Origin: Chara braunii
Lineage: Eukaryota > Streptophyta > Charophyceae > Charales > Characeae
Direction of reading: 5' to 3'
DNA: 25,636 bases
Assembly (NCBI GenBank): GCA_003427395.1
Contig: BFEA01000163.1
Location: forward strand, 1,517,852-1,543,487
Both the position numbers and the translations under genes were made by a program. The notes beneath the pieces were generated by a model. That model searched no databases. It saw only the letters and a program-made list of their open reading frames with translations, and was not told the origin of the DNA. Shown piece after piece: positions 21,000-25,636 of the stretch (its first letter is position 1; each line of letters begins with the position of its first letter).

Positions 21000-21320
21000 C
21001 TCAAATGATAAGGGCTGCTGGACCTGGTTTCCAGCAGGTGCAGCTCCCCGCTATTGGAACGAAGCAGTTCGCAGACACTGGACTCGGAGGGGCTTCTGCT
21101 CCTATCTGTGTCTACCTGCGGCCACAGCTTAAAGGTTCATAATAACTGGGGCATGGTCCTCAAAATGATAAGGGTGGCTGGGCCTGGTTTCCAGCAGGAG
21201 CAGCTCCCCACTATTGGAATGGAGCCGTTCGCAGACACTGGACTCGGAGGGGCTTCTGCTCCTAACAGTGCCTGCCCTCGGCCACTGCTCTAAGATTCAT
21301 AATAACTGGGGCAAGGTACT
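21000..21320 (+). repeat. 160-bp tandem repeat, 2 copies plus a remnant, LINE G 3'UTR
   Basis: AAATGATAAGGG at 21003 recurs at 21163. Both copies contain GGTTTCCAGCAGG, TTCGCAGACACTGGACTCGG and AGGTTCATAATAACTGGGGC-like sequence. A diverged piece of the same unit (GGTTTCCAGCAAGTGCTGCT) is at about 21630, so there were once at least three units. Confidence 0.9.
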
Positions 21321-21727
21321 CGAAGAGGGTACAAGGTTTAGTATGTATAAATGGTTTCAGGAACAGGGGGGTTGGAATAAGGGGGGTTGCAGACACCGAG
21401 GATGGGAATTCAGCCACTAGCAGCACGACGAGCGCACAAGTCATAAACACGGCGACCACCATCCTGGTGGGGCTGGGCCAGTTGAAAGTAGGAGCTCTGT
21501 AATTTGGATGGGTAACATATGCAGCCCCGAGGAATAGAAAGAAGCTCCGACGCGTGAAACTCTACTGACCATATGCCCAACAAGCACTGTAACACAAATG
21601 TTGTATCCAATGGGACGCTGGACCCGGTTTCCAGCAAGTGCTGCTCCCCACCAATAGATGGAGCCTCCCCGGCGGTGCTAGATGTGTCTGCTCGTATCAG
21701 CACACCTAGCATCCGATCGGGTTGTTC

Positions 21728-21731
<4 letters not shown>

Positions 21732-21760
<29 letters not shown>
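21732..21760 (+). repeat. Poly(A) tail of LINE copy G (29 A)
   Basis: An uninterrupted run of 29 A directly before copy F resumes. It marks the 3' end of the nested insertion and its plus orientation. Confidence 0.9.
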
Positions 21761-22480
21761 CAACAACAAAGAAAACCTTTGGGAACATGATGGGACAGGG
21801 GGTTACGACATTGCTGTACAAGAATGGGGATAAGGAGGAAATCAGAAACTACCGACCGATCACCCCTCTCCCTGTGCCATACAAGATTGTATCTAAGGCC
21901 TGGGCAAACATATTGTTACCCCTCCTCCCGCACCTCGTCCACCCAGACCAGTGAGGCTTCATGCCATATAGGAATATCCAAGATAATATCTTACTCGTAA
22001 ATGAAACTATAAGGTACGCGAGACAGAAAAATGTTGAGGCGGCAATATTGTTCATTGATTTTGAGAAGGCATACGACCATGTAGACTGTGACTTCTTGGG
22101 CATAAGCCCTGTCAGAATGAATTCCGGATCCGTCTTTTGCAAATGGATAGGCATTCTACACAGGGAAACGACAACTAATGTTATGCTCAACGGTCACTTG
22201 CCCCCCCCGTTCCCTCTGCAGAGATCTGTGAGACAAGGGGACCTCATAGCCCCGATGCTCTTTGTCCTGGTGATGGACGCATTGGCAGCAATGATTAGGG
22301 CCAACCTAGACATCCAACGAATCCACGTCCCTGAAATCCCCGCCCATCTGATCCCAGTCACCTCCTTATTTACAGATGATCTCACAGTGCTCTTCAGAGC
22401 AAATAAGGAAAGCTTCCCGGCCTTAGCGCAAACCATCCACCTGTTTGAGATTGCTGCAGACATGAAGGTTAATTGGGGCA
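21761..22480 (+). pseudogene. LINE copy F, piece 2: reverse transcriptase core
   Basis: It continues F after copy G: TFGNMMGQGVTTLLYKNGD, EIRNYRPITPLPVPYKIVSK, HPDQ-stop-GFMPYRNIQDN, AAILFIDFEKAYDHVDCDF (motif A), NVMLNGHLPPPF, SVRQGDLIAPMLF (motif B, with Leu for the usual Pro after GD), SLFTDDLTVLF (motif C, Thr for Ala but the Asp pair kept) and EIAADMKVNWG. One in-frame TGA lies at 21952-21954 and otherwise the frame is open to the next insertion. It ends at the 11-bp duplication TAATTGGGGCA (22470-22480). Confidence 0.92.
22470..22480 (+). repeat. Left target-site duplication of element H
   Basis: TAATTGGGGCA in the ADMKVNWGT codons of LINE F. The same 11 bases recur at 24182-24192, where the LINE frame resumes with NWGTKTEGWW. 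Removing one copy and the insert restores the family sequence exactly. Confidence 0.95.
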
Positions 22481-22487
22481 TGTCCAG

Positions 22488-22571
22488 TTGATGTAGCTCA
22501 GTGGTTAGAGCACCGGTTGGAAATGCGCATTGTGGTATAAGGTTGCGGGTTCAAATCCGTAACCTGGTGCA
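22488..22571 (+). repeat. tRNA-like SINE head with Pol III boxes
   Basis: The A box TAGCTCAGTGG (22494-22504) and B box GGTTCAAATCC (22548-22558) match tRNA internal promoters with normal spacing. A D-arm (GCTC...GAGC) and T-arm (TGCGG with CCGTA) can be drawn. The 7-base acceptor ends do not pair and the anticodon arm is poor, so it is a tRNA-derived head and not a working tRNA. The 5' GATGTAGCTCAG resembles tRNA-Ala. Confidence 0.8.
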
Positions 22572-22782
22572 TGAACACCAGCAGGGCGTTAGAATGACGC
22601 ACGGCTGGACACACACACCCTCGGGATGACGCAGGTTAGCTATTACAAACAGTGCATGCGCACCACCCAAGGGTTGTTCATGGTGTTGTGTGTTGGTTCT
22701 GGGTTTCACATGGGTTGCTTGGGGTGTTGGTCTTGGGTGTTCTGTTGATCTCCCCAGTCTGGCATATCACACGTTCGTGTCA

Positions 22783-22857
22783 TTTCCACTAGTTGTTCAC
22801 ATGGTAGAGTCATACGATTACATGTTACAAGGTCACGGGTTCGATCGTGGTTCGGAC
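22783..22857 (+). repeat. Second tRNA-like segment
   Basis: TAGTTGTTCACATGGTAGAG (22790-22809) resembles an A box and D arm. GGTTCGATC (22838-22846) matches a B box, with flanking TCACG and CGTGG able to pair as a T stem. It suggests a second SINE, or a dimeric head, within element H. The A box has extra bases. Confidence 0.55.
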
Positions 22858-22937
22858 CTTGGGGGGGTCCCTGTCCAGCTTATCCCGTTCTCTCTTCGAT
22901 ATACACACATGATGCTGCCTATACATCTCGATACATT

Positions 22938-23095
22938 GATTCACAGAGCACACAGCCTTCGGGCATATACATAGCTTGCGAATTATACATGGCCTATGGG
23001 CTACATACACACAAGTGATTCACAGAGCACACAGCCTTCGGGCATATACATAGCTTGCGAATTATACATGGCCTATGGGCTACATACACACAAGT
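22938..23095 (+). repeat. 79-bp perfect tandem repeat, 2 copies
   Basis: The copies at 22938-23016 and 23017-23095 are identical over 79 bp. The sequence just left of copy 1 (CACACATGATGCTGCC, then TACATCT) and just right of copy 2 (CACACATAGTGCTGTC, then TACATCT) is also similar, hinting at a larger original unit. Perfect identity implies a recent duplication or an assembly duplication. Confidence 0.95.
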
Positions 23096-23122
23096 TTCCA
23101 CACATAGTGCTGTCTGTACATC

Positions 23123-23150
<28 letters not shown>
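23123..23150 (+). repeat. Poly(T) run of 28
   Basis: Uninterrupted T run in element H, about 100 bp left of the 55-A run. The two face each other like tails of oppositely oriented retro-copies. Confidence 0.95.
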
Positions 23151-23153
<3 letters not shown>

Positions 23154-23249
23154 AGGTTTCCTGATCTGACCCCCAGGACCCCCCTTACCCTCCGGGGTTT
23201 TCCCCTACCAAAACCATTCAAAAAACCCCCCTTGGCAAACTGTCCGAAC

Positions 23250-23251
<2 letters not shown>

Positions 23252-23306
<55 letters not shown>
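23252..23306 (+). repeat. Poly(A) run of 55
   Basis: Uninterrupted A run followed by an A/T-rich patch (23307-23480). It is too long to be trusted to exact length in a short-read assembly. Confidence 0.95.
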
Positions 23307-23310
<4 letters not shown>

Positions 23311-23490
23311 TCCAAAAATGGCAAAAAATGATTTAAAAATCTGAAAAAAAAACTAAAACTATGTTATGTGGAAACATAAACTGAACAACTTTTGCCTTGG
23401 GATGATATCGAAATTCGTTGTCAATTTTAAAATAAAAAATAAAATTAAAGGCACCCCCATTTTTTTTTTAATGTTTTCGTGCATTTAATT

Positions 23491-23594
23491 GCTAACAATG
23501 GAGTTGTCCGGGCCCGGATGTTCAGGACCCCCCTGACTGTCCACCCAGGACATCTGGCCAGGACGTCCTGCCATCGGACAACTCCATTGTTAGC
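23491..23594. repeat. 20-bp perfect inverted repeat with 64-bp loop
   Basis: The arms GCTAACAATGGAGTTGTCCG (23491-23510) and its exact complement (23575-23594) enclose 64 bp. The loop contains a 12-bp palindrome, CAGGACGTCCTG (23559-23570). It could fold into a long hairpin, or could be the terminal repeats of a tiny MITE-like element. No flanking duplication is obvious. Confidence 0.9.
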
Positions 23595-23609
23595 CTGGGC
23601 GGAAATTCA

Positions 23610-23985
23610 GGGGGGTCCCGGACGTCCGGGCCCGGCGTCCGAAGTTCCCGTTCGACCAGGCCCGTCCAATTCTAGTGGGCGTGTAGTAGATTGTCTGGGC
23701 CTGGCGTCCGAAGTTCCCGTTCGACAAGGCTCATCCGATTCCGCTTCCACCAGGGTTGGGCAACCTATCAGCCCTGGTGCCTATCACTGTACAGGGGGGT
23801 CCCGGACGTCCGGGCCCGGCGTCCGAAGTTCCCGTTCGAAGCCCCAGTCAGGGCTGGGAATCACTAGTGGGGCCTATAGTAGATTGTCTAGGCCTGGCGT
23901 CCGAAGTTCCCGTTCGACAAGGCTCGTCCGCTTCCACTTCCAGCAGGGCTGGGCAACCTATCAGCCCTGGTGCCTATCACTGCTG
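23610..23985 (+). repeat. GC-rich tandem repeat, two units of about 184-193 bp
   Basis: GGGGGGTCCCGGACGTCCGG at 23610 and 23794 starts each unit. Each unit holds two copies of GGCGTCCGAAGTTCCCGTTC plus GA (about 23634, 23705, 23818, 23894). The shared end GGGCAACCTATCAGCCCTGG is present in both. The open frames across it are a by-product of the repeat. Confidence 0.9.
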
Positions 23986-24181
23986 TTCGGTCCAAGTTAC
24001 CTGCCCATTGGTAGGGTAATGGTCCCGAGTGCTGGTCACACTGAGGTAGGATAGTGGGATAGGGGGTGCGCTAGGAGTATTGACGTGAGGATGGGATGGG
24101 AAGTGGTCTCATATTCCAGGACACCCACGGCCTACTGCTCCAGGCGATCACTGTGTACTCAGTGACTGGCCTCTACAACAC

Positions 24182-25592
24182 TAATTGGGGCACTAAAACA
24201 GAGGGGTGGTGGATACATCCGCCAGACCCCCAGGTGTCCCGGAAAGAGAAAGAAACCGCAATCAAGGTTCTAGGGGTCAACCTGACTGCCCTAGGGCCCC
24301 CTGCGGACCACGGGGACAGTCTGGTTGACATGGCAATTGCCAGGCTGACTAGATGGGATGCAAAACCTACATCAGTTGTTGGTCACGCTCTAGTGATAAA
24401 ACAATGCAATCTTCGCTGCGATCTGGTGCAAAGCCACCTTTTGGCAGCCAGATGGCAAACAATACACCAGATTAAACCAAGCAACAACGACCTATCTATG
24501 GAAAAACAACCATGGGGATGACCATGCAATCAGGAGAATAGCCTAGGAAACCTTGATCCATCCCAAGTCCAATGGGGGGCTGGGAATTATAGACCCGGAA
24601 GAGCAAATCAAATCTTTGATTTTCAAGTTTCTCATCCGCCTCCTCCTGGGTAATAACATTCCCTGGGTCCCGTATGCACATTTCCAGATTGCCTGCCTGG
24701 CCCTGCCTTCCCATCCCTAACAGCAGGTTCATCCACTACAATGGCTCACAAATGACAGCTGGTCTATACCGACACGCCCGCCTGGGGAGCAGGACGCAAC
24801 CCTGGCCGGACGAGCGAGGCATGACCTTTGCAACGACTCGTTGTGGCCAACACTGATCAAGCTGTGGCGTGATAGAGGCCCAATCGGATTCCCGCTCCAC
24901 TGAGATGGGAAGAGATATGGAACCCAGCCACTGTTTGCTCACCCCAAGGTACTAGATTACACAGGCGCCCCTTTCCCACTGACAGGAAGGTTGAAATGGA
25001 AACAATGGGTCAAAAACGGTGTGTACAAAGTTGGGGATCTGTGGCATATTCAGTCTACAACCTGGAAACCAGTGAAGGACCTGCGGAGACAAATTGGGCA
25101 CATAAAGAATATGGACCAGGGTTTATGAGAACTGCAAGAAGCTATCCCGTTAGCCTGGGTCCGAACCCTGAGGAAGGGGCCAGACATCAGACTGAGGGAA
25201 TGGGTCATTTATGAGGACTCTGTCCTCCTTCCGGTGACAATCTATAAGATCCACCACCTGCAGGGACCAGAGGCCAGTCTTCATGCCTACTGCCTGGTCC
25301 TCCCAGGAGAAAGATGGTCAGAGCTACAACACCAAGAGTACCTAGACAGAGGACACCACACCGACTCAAAAGAGTGAGAGTACTGGAGGACCACAAACAG
25401 GGCCCTTGCCTATACGAGCCCTTCACCCCTATCCACACCCTGCCATTCGACCCAATACAATGGGAATGGAGATGAGGGAGACCAGAAAAGAATGATGCCC
25501 TGGCAATATGTACTGTTAAAAAGGGGTACAGGGTGGCTCGGTCAGCCCGGAAATCCGCACACACAATGGAACGGATATTGGCAAGATGGGAG

Positions 25593-25597
<5 letters not shown>
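24182..25597 (+). pseudogene. LINE copy F, piece 3: post-RT region
   Basis: It resumes at the second TSD copy with NWGTKTEGWWIHPPDP, KETAIKVLGVNLTALGPPAD, AIARLTRWDAKPTSVVGHAL, and in shifted frames FKFLIRLLLGNNIPWVP, WKQWVKNGVYKVGDLW, LAWVRTLRKGPDIRLREWV and YKIHHLQGPEASLHAYC. It ends at RWERD, matching copy G (RWERDSPLD, 19714 on). There are many stops and frame changes, more than in G. The zinc finger is absent because the sequence turns into poly(T) at 25598. Confidence 0.88.

Positions 25598-25636
<39 letters not shown>
25598..25636 (+). repeat. Terminal poly(T) run (39 T) at the contig end
   Basis: T from 25598 to the last base, immediately after the RWERD codons of LINE F. With the adapter at the other end, this shows that the window edges are assembly limits and not natural boundaries. 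Confidence 0.95.

Larger units (their letters stand above)
20599..21731 (+). other. Long repeat-bearing 3'UTR of LINE copy G
   Basis: Non-coding sequence between the ORF2 stop and the poly(A) tail. It contains two different tandem duplications (120-bp and 160-bp periods) and a partial third copy of the second unit near 21607-21665. It could contain another small insertion, but no boundary duplication is visible. Confidence 0.6.
15552..21760 (+). mobile_element. LINE copy G: nearly complete ORF2 element nested in copy F
   Basis: About 6.2 kb: a 5' segment without recognisable ORF1, full-length ORF2 (EN, RT, zf-RVT), a 1.1-kb 3'UTR with tandem repeats, and 29 A (21732-21760). Copy F stops at VNAVWFT on the left (about 15551) and resumes at TFGNMMGQGVTTLLYKNGD on the right, which proves the nesting. 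The exact target-site duplication is unclear. CAACA occurs at 15555-15559 and 21761-21765, and an imperfect 11-mer (15574-15584 against 21761-21771, two differences) is an alternative. The 5' end is probably truncated, since LINEs of this type usually carry ORF1. Confidence 0.85.
22481..24181 (+). mobile_element. Element H: 1.7-kb tRNA-headed SINE-like composite insertion
   Basis: A 1701-bp insert with a perfect 11-bp target-site duplication, starting TGTCCAGTTGATGTAGCTCA with Pol III A and B boxes. Inside, in order: tRNA-like head (22488-22571), a second tRNA-like segment (about 22783-22857), a 79-bp perfect tandem repeat, 28 T, about 100 bp of C-run-rich sequence, 55 A, an AT-rich patch, a 20-bp inverted repeat and GC-rich tandem repeats of 184-193 bp. 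It has no protein-coding frame with known motifs and no terminal inverted repeats, and the right end (CTCTACAACAC) is not poly(A). The TSD length suits LINE-driven retrotransposition. The length far exceeds ordinary SINEs, so it is probably several nested units. Confidence 0.8.

Noticed and set aside
15574-21771. A firm TSD for LINE G (CAACAGCAAGG against CAACAACAAAG)
   Set aside because: Two mismatches in 11. Using it would leave about ten extra residues in the restored F protein compared with G. Reported only as a candidate.
22488-22571. A functional tRNA gene
   Set aside because: The A and B boxes and T arm are good, but the acceptor ends do not pair and no proper anticodon stem-loop can be drawn. 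A TSD-flanked insert starting here is better explained as a SINE head.
22930-24000. CRISPR array
   Set aside because: Repeats are long tandem or irregularly spaced units without constant-length unique spacers, in a eukaryotic retrotransposon context.
23479-24054. A 191-codon protein with Pro-Gly-Val-Arg-Ser-Ser-Arg repeats
   Set aside because: The frame is open only because GC-rich DNA units repeat. Successive units are read in different frames and no start or family signal exists.
22481-24181. An LTR/TRIM element, because the insert starts with TG and has CA near its right end
   Set aside because: There are no long direct repeats at the two ends, no primer-binding site or polypurine tract, and the TSD is 11 bp instead of about 4-6 bp.

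Overview
The window is eukaryotic nuclear DNA. It has no operons, several L1-like LINE retrotransposon copies, a tRNA-derived SINE-like insert, long poly(A)/poly(T) tracts, and one very long exon-like reading frame with splice-like edges. The LINE ORF2 architecture (apurinic endonuclease, reverse transcriptase, C-terminal zf-RVT type CX2C...HCX3C finger) fits a plant or streptophyte-alga genome rich in repeats. I cannot name the species from sequence alone. Bases 2-20 are the Tn5/Nextera mosaic end and the window stops inside a poly(T) run, so it looks like a complete assembly contig bounded by a library adapter and an unresolved homopolymer.

Layout. (1) 1-533: adapter, then non-coding sequence ending in a polypyrimidine tract and candidate splice acceptor. 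(2) 536-4936 (+): one uninterrupted 1466-codon frame for a low-complexity, probably nuclear protein made of four successive families of internal repeats, a Trp-rich stretch, a basic block and a SUMO-interaction-like motif. This is the only candidate host gene. (3) 4937-5690: unassigned. (4) 5690-7525 (-): two broken LINE fragments (RT, then C-terminal finger). (5) 7763-11740 (+): a LINE with ORF1-like frames and an ORF2 deleted in both EN and RT. (6) 11740-12968 (-): a third broken LINE, head-to-head with (7) 12968-13858 (+), an RT fragment interrupted by poly(T). (8) 13860-25597 (+): LINE 'F', split into three pieces by two later insertions: the almost complete LINE 'G' (about 15552-21760, ORF2 plus repeat-bearing 3'UTR and 29-A tail) and a 1.7-kb element 'H' (22481-24181) that starts with tRNA-like Pol III boxes and is bracketed by a perfect 11-bp target-site duplication.

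Nothing here forms a pathway. The right 20 kb is a nested retrotransposon cluster, and every LINE ORF carries frameshifts, stops or deletions. Copy G is least damaged, and the nesting order (F before G and H) can be read directly from the sequence. The most useful observations are the TSD-proven element H, a disabling 2-nt deletion shared by two inverted LINE fragments, poly(T) tracts breaking LINE coding sequence, and the uncharacterised repeat-built 1466-residue protein.
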